Shown: one piece after another, positions 26,682 to 34,978 of the stretch
How positions within the stretch are numbered: position 1 is the first letter of the stretch
Layout: each line of letters begins with the position of its first letter
Origin: Chryseobacterium sp. S0630
Lineage (GTDB): Bacteria > Bacteroidota > Bacteroidia > Flavobacteriales > Weeksellaceae
Direction of reading: 5' to 3'
Assembly (NCBI RefSeq): GCF_024158915.1
Contig: NZ_JAMZGF010000014.1
Span: 1 to 64,000, forward strand
DNA length: 64,000 nt
Made by a program: the position numbers and the translations under genes
Notes under the pieces: model-generated
The model's input: the letters and a program-made list of their open reading frames with translations, nothing else
Told to the model about the DNA's origin: nothing
Database searches by the model: none

Positions 26682-29600
26682 TTATAATACATTAGGTAAC
26701 TTTCCATTAAACTCACCTTGAGCTAATGCTATAATAATACTTCTTGTAGACGTCCCATCTTGCGGTATAATACTGTAAGCTGTTAATGTTTTATCTGAAC
26801 CTTTAAAAATAATTACCGGCTCATTGTGGTTGTACTGTGATTGTGGATCGACATCTTCTCCCAATATATAACGGGTTTTATTAAAATGCAATATTACTTT
26901 ATCCGCTTCTACAATTTTTTTATCCCGATTGTTTACAACACTATTCACTGCTTCATCCTCATCTTTCCCCAATATTTCCTGCATTAAATGGAATTTAATT
27001 TTAAGGTTAGGGTATTCATTGTCATTCAATAATTTTGAAATACCATTATTAATAATACCGTTTACTGAACTCCCAGAAACCATTGTTTCTACAATGTCTA
27101 TAGTTACTGCTTTCTCTTTCTGATCCTTCATCACCTGATGAATATATTTCACTATATCTTCTGGTTGTTGTGTTTTATGAGTTTTAAATCTTAATTGACC
27201 TTTGTTTGTCTTTTTTTGAATACCATTATCATCAAGAAGAGGTTCAGGTTCTGTTTTAAGCATTTTCTTATTTTCAATATCCCTACCTTTAGTAAGTGCA
27301 TCTCCTAGTAATGAACCTCCGGTTTCAGTAGTTATAACATATTCTCCCTGCACATTTTTTCTCATTTCACTTAAAGCTCCTTGATATTCTCCTACAAATG
27401 GCGAATAAATAACACCATGCTGAGTTCTCCATTTTTCTCCCCCTCTTATATCTTTTACAGCATCTCTTATATTTGTTCTCCCACCTTCAGTACTACCATC
27501 TATTTTCAAAATTGTATTTTCTATGCTAGACAATTGTTTTTTAAAATAATGAGAATATTTTCCATCTTTAATATCAACTTTTCCATTTTGTACAAACATT
27601 AGTTTTTTGATACTATATTTCAGCTCATTCCCTTCTCCAAATATACTAAATAATTGCTGCAGAGTACTGGAGAGTTTTTTTTCTTTATTTTCTACATTAT
27701 CATCTAATTTCTCAGCTTTTTCAGCATCTCCATTGGAAGAATTTTGCTTTTTAAGTTTATTAAACTCCTTATCTGTTTCTTTTGCATCACTATGAAGATC
27801 AACATACTGACCCTTAGCCTTCATCAATAAGGATTCTGCTTTTGCCTGCTCTTCTTTTGGTAAAGATTTCAATTGCTTACTCCATTCTTCTAGCCTTTCG
27901 GGTACACTCAAAGGCGTACTCGCTACCATTACTTCAACATTATTACCTTTTGTACTAATCCAGAGTCTATGATTCTCTCCCTCAGCAGAAAAATAAATGG
28001 TTTCTCCAACTTCACTATCTTCAAGTTTTTTATCATTTTTGGTCATCCCTTTCTTATCCTTTCCATCATCTTTTCCTTTCTTACTAATGCCTAGTTTGTT
28101 TAGTAGTTTACCACCTTTTATTTTCACAAAAGTCCAGAACTTAGTAATCGCTTTCACAATACGCTCACGTATTTTACGTATTACTCCAACAACTTTATCT
28201 GCTAAACCGCCAATTCCCAATAAGGAAGCTAAGAAACCTATCAGTACAGGAATAGCTCTTCCCAATGCATTTTCTATCGATTTGGCCACTGCTCCTACAT
28301 TTCCGCTGGCAATTGCTTTTATACTATCGGTAAAGGCTTTTACCAGTTCCATGATTTGTGCAGCACGCTGGATGAAGAATTTCACAACATCTATAATCGC
28401 CATTGCCGCTTTTATAAATGCTCCTACGGGAGTCAATAATCCCATCACCCATTTAATACCCGCTTGAATTACCTGTGTCTGGATAATGTCCATAATAGCA
28501 TCCATTACCGTAGCTTTAAGGTCCGCAAACTGATCTTTCAAATGCTCCCAAAGTCCGGCAACACCTTCTTTACGAACAATCTGTACCATTTCAAAGCTTG
28601 TTTCAAGAACTTTCATTACAGGTTCTCCTATCACTTTAGAACCGATGGCTCTAATGCCGCTCCATGTTAAACCAAGCACCTGTGTTGTGATGGAGAAAAT
28701 TCCTTTTAATGAGAATACATCTTCCGGCATCGTAATAGAAATACCTTTCATCGCTCCGGTTAACCATCCAAAGAAGCCGGTTTTAAGATGGGTCCAGATG
28801 TTGTTTCCGAAATTGGTAAACCCTTGCGAAACTCCTGCAATAAGATTTTTGAAAAACCCTATCGGATCCATGATGATCGCCTGAATGGCACTGATAACAC
28901 CGGATAATAAATTGGTAAGCGTATTTTTAATTTCAATAATAATAGCAAACACGCTGGTTTTAAGTACCTCAAGAGCTTGATTAACCCATCCGCTATTTTG
29001 TGTTTTTAAGTCTGAAATTCTGGCATCAATACTGGTTATATTGTCTGCGTATTTTTTAGCCAATACATCAATTAATGCATCCTTTTTGCTGTTTACGCTG
29101 TCTTCCAGTGCATTGAATTTACTTTGAATCTCTGCAATAGCATCTTTTCCAATTTTTCTTAAACTTGGCGATAAACTGTTGACATAAGTCTGTACCTCTT
29201 TTTTACCTTTAGCAATTCTGGTTTTGGCTGCATTAAGCTGAGTGGTAACATGGGTTGCGATTTGGTCAATAAATTTATCCATGACTTTAATGTACAGGTC
29301 CTTACCACTGTCAAAAAATTTGTTGACCTCCTTAGGTAGACCTGTAGCTTTGTCCCATAACCATTTCCCAGCTGCAACTAAAGCTCCGTATTTTGCATAG
29401 GCATCCCCATAACGCTTCTTTTTATAAGCTTTCATTTCTTTATCGACATAGGCTTCAAATGCTTTTTTAGCTTCTCTGCTGCCATTATCGAATTTTTCTG
29501 CCACCGATTTGTCCAGGTTATTTAAAATACCATCCACATCAGTTTTAGAAGTAAGATAAATACCATTAATATGATCGGCAATTTCTTTTCGTTTTTGACT

Positions 29601-31001
29601 GTCTTTGCCTGAGGTCTGCTTTTGTTCACCATGTACATTACCTAGTCCGCCTTTTCTTGCACCATGCATACCGCTAATGTGATGTGCCGCCTGGGTTTGG
29701 GCTTCATTACGGGTTTTAGACAGCTCTTTATTTTCGTTGGTTCTGAACTGTTGAGTTGCTGCAGCGCTTTGGGTTTTGGCTTTATTCTTTTGTGCCAAAG
29801 CATCTGTAAACGTAGGCTCATTAGATTTTGCCAACATCGTATCAGTGACCCCATTGGCTTTCATTTCACTATCGATGCTTGCTGTTTGCTCCTTAATAGG
29901 CTGTTCTACGCTTTCTGCATTTCTTTTCACCGGCATCGCTTTCGCTACATTGGGTGTTCCCGGAGCAATCCCTACATTTTGTGTTGGCATTTTTGCAACG
30001 GCACGAACAGGCTGTGCGGCAGTATTAGGTTGTGCAGCTGTTGCAGAAGCAATATCATTAGATGCCAGATTCTTTTCTTTTTTAACATCGCCTACTGCTT
30101 TTTGATTGACTTCCTGTATATTGTTGTGTTTCTCAAACTCATCTGCCTGCTCTTCATTTTTCGGAAGCCTGATGTTATGTATTTTTTCACTTAGCAAAGC
30201 TTTAAAATCTTCTTTCTTGAACAGTCCTGCTTTTTGTTCATCCATGGTATTCACCTGGCTGGCTTGTGCCATACTCTGACGTTCGTTGGCTGGTGATGGT
30301 GCTGCAGCTTGTGCATCTTCAGATGATTTTTTTGCAGGTTCGTGGCGTTTCTGCACCTGAGCTGTAGCGCTGATCCGGCCGCTCAATTCTATAAATCCGG
30401 GATTGTCTGTAGCATTTGCAGATGTTTTAGTTTCAACATCAACTTCTATCGCCTTATCTGCAGTTACTGATTGAGTTTTTTCTACAGCAGCAACTTCTGA
30501 TTTCCTGGAAACGGCTTTTCCTGCCGCGGCCGTCTTTGTATCCGCTTTTTCTTCCTGATTGCTCTTGCTTTCCTGATAAACTACAGCTTGTTCCTGTACT
30601 GTTTTGGGCAGATAGGTTCCCGATTTAAGTTTATGATAATCTTGTATTTGATTATCATTCAAAGTAGACATATAGCCTTTTTCAATTTTCCTGGTGTCAG
30701 GATGGTTGATATCTCCGGTTTTCGCCAGACTCTCCTGGAGTTTTCCATATTTTTTTTCTGATCCCTGGCCATAAATGTCTCGTGAATCATGAACCCCCGC
30801 AACAGTACCATTGAGGTTGAGCAGGCTGTCATTAGGACTTCCTGATCCGGCAATAATGCCTCTATTTCCGGATTTTTGTGTTTGTATACTGGCCACATCT
30901 ACCTCAGACAGAGGTACGACTACCGGATTTTTCGGCTTTTGCTTTTTGCTCTGGTTTTTATGGGCCTTATTGTCTTTTTCTACAGGTTTTGCTGCTTTCA
31001 T
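26682..31001 (-). CDS. Large eCIS cargo/effector with PRTase-like C-terminal domain
   Basis: The 1439 aa protein has three parts. The N-terminal ~450 residues are low-complexity and charged (Lys/Ala/Gln-rich). A long helical region with many amphipathic and hydrophobic helices (about 480-1010) is like that of eCIS-loaded effectors. The C-terminal part is variable. Near the end, residues 1221-1235 (YVITTETGGSLLGDA) and 1301-1316 (IDIVETMVSGSSVNGI) match in order and style the two key loops of the phosphoribosyltransferase fold, including the PRPP-binding loop, though the usual acidic pair is IVE. The likely effect on a target is transfer to, or breakdown of, a nucleotide substrate. No DUF4157 HExxH motif was found. 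The next gene probably encodes immunity. Confidence 0.65.
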   Translation of the reverse strand: MKAAKPVEKDNKAHKNQSKKQKPKNPVVVPLSEVDVASIQTQKSGNRGIIAGSGSPNDSLLNLNGTVAGVHDSRDIYGQGSEKKYGKLQESLAKTGDINHPDTRKIEKGYMSTLNDNQIQDYHKLKSGTYLPKTVQEQAVVYQESKSNQEEKADTKTAAAGKAVSRKSEVAAVEKTQSVTADKAIEVDVETKTSANATDNPGFIELSGRISATAQVQKRHEPAKKSSEDAQAAAPSPANERQSMAQASQVNTMDEQKAGLFKKEDFKALLSEKIHNIRLPKNEEQADEFEKHNNIQEVNQKAVGDVKKEKNLASNDIASATAAQPNTAAQPVRAVAKMPTQNVGIAPGTPNVAKAMPVKRNAESVEQPIKEQTASIDSEMKANGVTDTMLAKSNEPTFTDALAQKNKAKTQSAAATQQFRTNENKELSKTRNEAQTQAAHHISGMHGARKGGLGNVHGEQKQTSGKDSQKRKEIADHINGIYLTSKTDVDGILNNLDKSVAEKFDNGSREAKKAFEAYVDKEMKAYKKKRYGDAYAKYGALVAAGKWLWDKATGLPKEVNKFFDSGKDLYIKVMDKFIDQIATHVTTQLNAAKTRIAKGKKEVQTYVNSLSPSLRKIGKDAIAEIQSKFNALEDSVNSKKDALIDVLAKKYADNITSIDARISDLKTQNSGWVNQALEVLKTSVFAIIIEIKNTLTNLLSGVISAIQAIIMDPIGFFKNLIAGVSQGFTNFGNNIWTHLKTGFFGWLTGAMKGISITMPEDVFSLKGIFSITTQVLGLTWSGIRAIGSKVIGEPVMKVLETSFEMVQIVRKEGVAGLWEHLKDQFADLKATVMDAIMDIIQTQVIQAGIKWVMGLLTPVGAFIKAAMAIIDVVKFFIQRAAQIMELVKAFTDSIKAIASGNVGAVAKSIENALGRAIPVLIGFLASLLGIGGLADKVVGVIRKIRERIVKAITKFWTFVKIKGGKLLNKLGISKKGKDDGKDKKGMTKNDKKLEDSEVGETIYFSAEGENHRLWISTKGNNVEVMVASTPLSVPERLEEWSKQLKSLPKEEQAKAESLLMKAKGQYVDLHSDAKETDKEFNKLKKQNSSNGDAEKAEKLDDNVENKEKKLSSTLQQLFSIFGEGNELKYSIKKLMFVQNGKVDIKDGKYSHYFKKQLSSIENTILKIDGSTEGGRTNIRDAVKDIRGGEKWRTQHGVIYSPFVGEYQGALSEMRKNVQGEYVITTETGGSLLGDALTKGRDIENKKMLKTEPEPLLDDNGIQKKTNKGQLRFKTHKTQQPEDIVKYIHQVMKDQKEKAVTIDIVETMVSGSSVNGIINNGISKLLNDNEYPNLKIKFHLMQEILGKDEDEAVNSVVNNRDKKIVEADKVILHFNKTRYILGEDVDPQSQYNHNEPVIIFKGSDKTLTAYSIIPQDGTSTRSIIIALAQGEFNGKLPNVL

Positions 31002-31037
31002 TGACTTAGTTTTTTAATTTCATATTGTTTTAAAAGA

Positions 31038-31072
31038 CCTATAGGCACAACTAAAGTATTGTGCCTTATAGG
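31038..31072 (-). terminator. Hairpin between holin and cargo genes
   Basis: An imperfect 13-bp stem (cctataggcacaa / ttgtgccttatagg, one bulge), followed by TCTTTTAAAAC on the minus strand. It may end holin transcription or attenuate read-through into the cargo gene, whose start is 37 nt on. Confidence 0.5.
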
Positions 31073-31308
31073 GTGCCTGCCGGGTTGGAAAAAATCATAC
31101 CATGGAGGTAGATTCTTTAAGAACATAAGTAAATAGAAATGGTATTTGACTTTGAGAAACAGGCAACACTGAACCATTTCCTGGTTTCTTCTCTTGCTTT
31201 TGAATTTTCAGGTTTTTTAAGTTTTAAATCCACCCTTTTTCAGGATAATATCTCCTTTAGAGTGAGTGATTCTGTCATTACGGTAAAGACTGTTTCAGAA
31301 TCTTTTTA

Positions 31309-31686
31309 TTATTTCATATCATCTTTCTTTTCTTCTTCCTCATCAAACTTTCTGTCTGTCTTCACTCCATATCGGTTTTCAATAAAAAGATTCACTGCTT
31401 TATCAATCCAGTTTGGGAGGTTTGTCGTGATCATTTTCAGGAATTTATCATAGCCGTAGCCAAGCACAAATAATATCCCTGTTGAATACCATTTATCATG
31501 CAACTCAGCTCTGTTCATTAAATAGCTCATTGTAAAGCCTACGATGACTACGATTACCAATGTGATAAAATGCTCCCATGGTTGTTTTTTCTCTTTATTC
31601 TGTATGGAGACCAGTACCCTCAGTAATCCTCCTGAAAAAGCTATTGCAGTTCCGATCAAAAGGGCTTTTATACTATCCAAATTCAT
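31309..31686 (-). CDS. Holin-like small membrane protein
   Basis: The 125 aa protein has three predicted membrane helices (about residues 7-27, 41-58 and 67-85) and a strongly charged C-terminal tail (DRKFDEEEEKKDD). Three helices, small size and an acidic/basic tail are typical of holins, which open the inner membrane so that endolysin can reach the wall. A GH24 endolysin and a spanin-like lipoprotein are in the same minus-strand block, though 12 kb away. It lies just after the small regulatory genes. A membrane anchor for particle assembly is an alternative. Confidence 0.6.
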   Translation of the reverse strand: MNLDSIKALLIGTAIAFSGGLLRVLVSIQNKEKKQPWEHFITLVIVVIVGFTMSYLMNRAELHDKWYSTGILFVLGYGYDKFLKMITTNLPNWIDKAVNLFIENRYGVKTDRKFDEEEEKKDDMK

Positions 31687-31747
31687 TCTTTTTCTTCTCT
31701 ATTATTTATTAAAATGTTTAATTTTCAAACCATTTTCAGATGTTTGA

Positions 31748-31915
31748 TTATTCCTGAGACAGGATGTACATATCATCTAAAAACTTTCTGATTTTCATGA
31801 TATTTTCGCTCTCATCCGCATACGCTAACTCGTCAATAATATCACTGATATCTCTACCTGGCTTCTTCAGTTTTTCCTTATCTTTTTTCTTTTTTTTCTT
31901 TTCTTTTTTTTTCAT
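31748..31915 (-). CDS. Small lysine-rich protein (55 aa)
   Basis: A short gene starting at 31915. The first ~18 residues are almost all Lys with a few Glu/Asp (MKKKEKKKKKKDKEKLKK). A well-formed acidic helix follows (RDISDIIDELAYADESENI, then MKIRKFLDDMYILSQE), the kind of composition seen in real proteins. No function is recognised. A nucleic-acid-binding or membrane-associated role would fit the Lys tract. The A-tract encoding it could be prone to slippage. It lies about 60 nt upstream of the holin start, likely in the same transcript. Confidence 0.6.
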   Translation of the reverse strand: MKKKEKKKKKKDKEKLKKPGRDISDIIDELAYADESENIMKIRKFLDDMYILSQE

Positions 31916-32294
31916 GGTTACTAGAATTTTGTTAAATGAATAATTGCTTTTTTAGTTTTTTTAAATTGATTTCTCTTCCAATACACTAAGGCCAAACGGT
32001 TTACTTTTACAATTCATGTTTCAATTAAAAAAACAGAACGACAAAGCAAAAACCGTTTTTCACCTTAATATTTTACCTATAATTTAAATTTGAGAAAGAT
32101 ATCAGAGCAGCCTTTTAATCTTATGTATGAGGCTGTTGAGGATTTAGCAATAGCTTTGAATCCTTTTTTATCTTTTTAGAATGAATAATTTCAAGAAATG
32201 AATTATGAATACACACTATCTACAAACATTATCTTACTGATATTCACATTACAATATTAAATGGTAAGGATTGAGCTTTCTTCCGTGACCTATA
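31916..32294. other. AT-rich intergenic region, no gene seen
   Basis: Only short frames occur on both strands. It probably holds the promoter of the Lys-rich protein/holin genes. Confidence 0.4.
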
Positions 32295-32453
32295 CTATGG
32301 CTGAAGAATGATGTTATATATTGTTCTTTCAGACAAAAACAACATTTCCATCAGCTCGTTGACAATCACTTTCATCTGTTTATCCTGATTACGTTTTACA
32401 TAATCAATGACAAAATCTTTTCTTTTTTCGACTAATTCTTTACTACGTTTCAT
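32295..32453 (-). CDS. Small helix-turn-helix protein (52 aa)
   Basis: Starts MKRSKELVEKRKDFVIDYV and ends LSERTIYNIILQP. The last ~25 residues (VIVNELMEMLFLSERTIYNI) have the helix-turn-helix pattern of small DNA-binding proteins of phage and transposon regulatory regions. It lies between the frameshifted 58-codon gene (43 nt upstream) and the lysis/eCIS genes, divergent from the S24 repressor. It may be a Cro-like or activator protein for the minus-strand genes. There is no other domain. Confidence 0.65.
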   Translation of the reverse strand: MKRSKELVEKRKDFVIDYVKRNQDKQMKVIVNELMEMLFLSERTIYNIILQP

Positions 32454-32496
32454 ATTCTATGGTTAAAAGTTTTTTTGGTTAAAATTTTTTTTTGAA

Positions 32497-32674
32497 TCAG
32501 ACAGGTTTTCTCATCTTACCTGTTGACTGTTTGATAAAGTCATAAGAATCCCTAAAGACGAATATTCCGCCTTCTAAAAAGATGTCTAATTCAATTAATT
32601 TTGTTTTTTTAGAAGCCGGTACCAGGTATTTATCAATAAAAATCTTACCCTGACTTCTTTATTTTAAATTTCAT
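32497..32674 (-). pseudogene. Small frameshifted gene (about 58 aa if repaired)
   Basis: Starts ATG at 32674 and reads MKFKIKKSG, then meets TAA. If one G is removed from the GGG at 32648-32650, the frame runs on through FIDKYLVPASKKTKLIELDI, FLEGGIFVFRDSYDF and KMRKPV to a TGA at 32497-32499. The continuous protein-like composition in the shifted frame argues for a real recent gene. It is either a point frameshift, a programmed frameshift or a sequencing artefact. It is the first gene divergent from the repressor. Confidence 0.55.
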
Positions 32675-33090
32675 TTGCCCTCTCAGGATGTATTAGCAAC
32701 TTTACTGACAACTATAATTAATCGATATTTTATATGTTGAGCAGTAATGTTATTCTACATGTTGGACTTGTTTTTTTATTTTCAGGAAAAAACAAAGAGC
32801 AAAATGATTGCTTTATTCAGATATTTATCAAAAATAAACGCATTTTTGTCATTAGCGGAACAATTAAAAAACGAACAAAACACAAATAAAACAATACAAT
32901 AAAACGCACTTTTTACATCTTAAAGAGTATTTAAAATTTTCCCTATCCCTACTAGCTCTGGATAAAACAAAAAAAGAAACTCTCTATATTTTAAATAGAT
33001 TACTCACGAAATAAACTCACAACTTGCTTAATTACATTTAATTATAAACAAAAAGTAACATTTTAAAATATTAAAAAAATATTAAATTTT
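32675..33090. promoter_or_regulatory. Control region divergent from the repressor
   Basis: About 400 nt without a gene. An operator-like half site (AAAACGAACAAAA, around 32868-32880) matches the half sites upstream of the repressor gene. This would let the same repressor control the minus-strand small genes. Confidence 0.45.
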
Positions 33091-33095
33091 AAATA

Positions 33096-33103
33096 TAATT
33101 TTG
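33096..33103 (+). promoter_or_regulatory. Candidate -7 box of the repressor promoter
   Basis: TAATTTTG matches the Bacteroidota TAnnTTTG element. It sits about 115 nt before the repressor start codon and about 40 nt upstream of the first palindromic operator. No clear TTG -33 element is seen. Confidence 0.4.
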
Positions 33104-33143
33104 TACATTTGTACTGTTCCATCTTAACGACGAAACAAATATA

Positions 33144-33187
33144 CGAACATTGTTCGTTTTTCAAAATAAAAACGAACAAATTATTCG
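33144..33187. promoter_or_regulatory. Two palindromic operators of the S24 repressor
   Basis: Operator 1 is the 13-bp palindrome CGAACATTGTTCG (33144-33156). Operator 2 is CGAACAAATTATTCG (33173-33187), a near palindrome with the same CGAAYA half site. They lie downstream of the predicted promoter and 34-76 nt before the repressor start, as expected for autoregulation by a dimeric LexA/CI-type protein. Confidence 0.65.
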
Positions 33188-33220
33188 TTTTTTTTTACAA
33201 ATAACTATAAACATATCAAA

Positions 33221-33880
33221 ATGAACTATTTAGAATTCAAAGAAATCAGAAAGAAACTAAACATGAAGCAGGCTGATATAGCAAAATCTATAGGAGTAGG
33301 CACCAGAGCCGTGCAATATTGGGAAAAAGGCGAACGAAAAATACCTGAAACGACGGCTTACTTTGTCACCAATCTGTTAAAACAACAGGAACTCAATGAT
33401 GACAGTGCGTCTCCGGTTGTTTTTTCAGATTTAAAGATCATGCACGTTCCATTAGCAAATCAATACGCACAAGCTGGCTATCTGAGTAATTTTGCTGATG
33501 AAGAGTATATAGAAAGCTTACCCACAATTCCTTTTACGGACGATGTAGAGCACAGAGGTGAATACATGTGTTTTGAAGTAAAAGGAGACAGTATGGATAA
33601 CGGATCATACGAAAGCTATCTGGAAGGTGATATTATCTTATGCAGAAACATCAGACAGGATTACTGGATGAGTAAACTCCATTATGATAAGTGGGATTTT
33701 GTAATCGTTCACAAAGAGAAAGGAATTTTGGTAAAGCGAATCATTAACCATGATGTGGAGAGAGGGATTATTACCCTTCATTCTCTGAATGAGTATTATG
33801 AAGATTTCGAGATCCATTTGAAGGATGTTGCGAAACTTTTCAATATTATAAGTACAAGACGTAAAAACAACAGAAGATAA
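33221..33880 (+). CDS. S24-family (LexA/CI-like) repressor
   Basis: The 219 aa protein has an N-terminal XRE helix-turn-helix (residues ~5-55, with MKQADIAKSIGVGTRAVQYW as recognition part) and a C-terminal S24 peptidase domain. It shows the three self-cleavage features: an Ala-Gly site (A85-G86 in AQAGY), nucleophile Ser124 in KGDSMDNG and general-base Lys172 in GILVKRI. Such proteins repress lysogeny or stress-induced genes and cut themselves after DNA damage. It is the only plus-strand gene in the middle of the locus and has palindromic operators upstream. It likely represses the minus-strand lysis/cargo genes. Confidence 0.9.
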   Translation: MNYLEFKEIRKKLNMKQADIAKSIGVGTRAVQYWEKGERKIPETTAYFVTNLLKQQELNDDSASPVVFSDLKIMHVPLANQYAQAGYLSNFADEEYIESLPTIPFTDDVEHRGEYMCFEVKGDSMDNGSYESYLEGDIILCRNIRQDYWMSKLHYDKWDFVIVHKEKGILVKRIINHDVERGIITLHSLNEYYEDFEIHLKDVAKLFNIISTRRKNNRR

Positions 33881-33891
33881 CTGCCTTAGTG

Positions 33892-33923
33892 AATAAAATC
33901 CTCAATTTCTTGAGGATTTTATT
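33892..33923. terminator. Bidirectional terminator between repressor and structural operon
   Basis: A perfect 14-bp stem (33892-33905 with 33910-33923) with loop TTTC and A/T tracts at both ends. It serves the plus-strand repressor and the minus-strand operon ending at 33957. Confidence 0.85.
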
Positions 33924-33956
33924 GGGGCATCTCAGATCATTATAGTGTAAGATATT

Positions 33957-34862
33957 CTAATAACACTGTTCTTCATCGATTCTCTGTATTTCAGCTGATT
34001 GCGGATCTACCCAATAAATTAAACCTGGGTTAAATTCTGAATCAGACCTTAGGAATCGTATCCATCTTATTCCGCTTTTTTTGAAATTCTCAGGCGCATT
34101 TTGCTCAAACTCTCTTATATTATCCGGTATTGCAGGCATACCATTAGTCAGGCAGATCAAGCTTCCTATACCTGGCCTAAAGGGACTTAAAGTTACTTTC
34201 ATTTTCCAGGCAGGAGATGTTCCGAAACAAAGAGAATCCTTGTTACGATCATCTACACCGGACAAGCAGTAAGCTTCTACTCCCCATATTCCTGAGTCAA
34301 ATTTCACGAAATCCGACCATTCCGAAATCCCATTGGGTCTGCAATATTTTCTTATTCTTATGTATAAAGGAGTTTTATCCGGAATATTTCCATTTCTCAT
34401 GTCAATATTTTCAAATTGGGTATAATTTACATCACTAAAGCCCACCTTTGAGTAAATAATATCTTCATCTTTAAAAGCAGGATCTTTCGCTATCTGGTAT
34501 TCCAATGCCGCAAGATTGCTGGTATTAAAAACCACATAGTTCATTACGATCTGCCCATCCTCCAGTACTTTTACATCAAGAACTCTCGGAGTTTCACAGG
34601 AAGAGCCGCACCCTCCAACGTTCAATGTAGCATTGCTTGTAGCCACAACCCCATTTACTCCCAGTTCAACGTCCAGATTGTAAGTACCCATCTCCTGAAT
34701 ACCAGGCAGTTTTATTGAATTACTATCCTGAAGCACTGCATTCCTTATATCAACGGTTTCTACATTTGTGGATCCCGGTGGATAAGTGTATTTCACAGTA
34801 GCATCTGTTATTGTCTCGGAAGATTGATATTGTATTTTAAATGAAACATCACATTTTTCCAT
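33957..34862 (-). CDS. eCIS-associated beta-domain protein of unknown function
   Basis: The 301 aa protein has no signal peptide. Its first ~100 residues form an Ig-like beta region (VSFKIQYQSSETITDATVKY). A Cys pair (GGCGSSC) and a fibronectin-III-like segment (about 95-200, YQIAKDPAF...LYIRIRKYCRPNG) follow. The rest holds Trp-rich parts (GIRWIRFLRSD, GLIYWVD). Cysteines are frequent (CRPNG, YCLSG, LCFGT), suggesting disulfides or a particle exterior location. It is the last gene of the structural operon, after the two PKD-type proteins, so it is probably an exterior baseplate or fibre accessory. The family is not recognised. Confidence 0.6.
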   Translation of the reverse strand: MEKCDVSFKIQYQSSETITDATVKYTYPPGSTNVETVDIRNAVLQDSNSIKLPGIQEMGTYNLDVELGVNGVVATSNATLNVGGCGSSCETPRVLDVKVLEDGQIVMNYVVFNTSNLAALEYQIAKDPAFKDEDIIYSKVGFSDVNYTQFENIDMRNGNIPDKTPLYIRIRKYCRPNGISEWSDFVKFDSGIWGVEAYCLSGVDDRNKDSLCFGTSPAWKMKVTLSPFRPGIGSLICLTNGMPAIPDNIREFEQNAPENFKKSGIRWIRFLRSDSEFNPGLIYWVDPQSAEIQRIDEEQCY

Positions 34863-34978
34863 TGTATTATGTTTATTGTTGTTATTTATTTTTTCTAGTA
34901 TGTAAGGGATGTTGTAATTATTCCAAAAAAATAAAAAAACACCCCTTTATATCAGATATAGCACAAAGAATATGTTCC

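Noticed and set aside
29664..30194. Plus-strand open frames of 176 and 109 codons inside the cargo gene
   Set aside because: They are antisense shadows of the Ala/Lys-rich low-complexity N-terminal half of the cargo gene.
31117..31278. A small minus-strand gene with an in-frame TGA (MTESLTLKEILS, stop, KRVDLKLKKPENSKAREE...)
   Set aside because: The frame is continuous apart from one TGA but short, and nothing supports recoding. It is more likely chance or a remnant.
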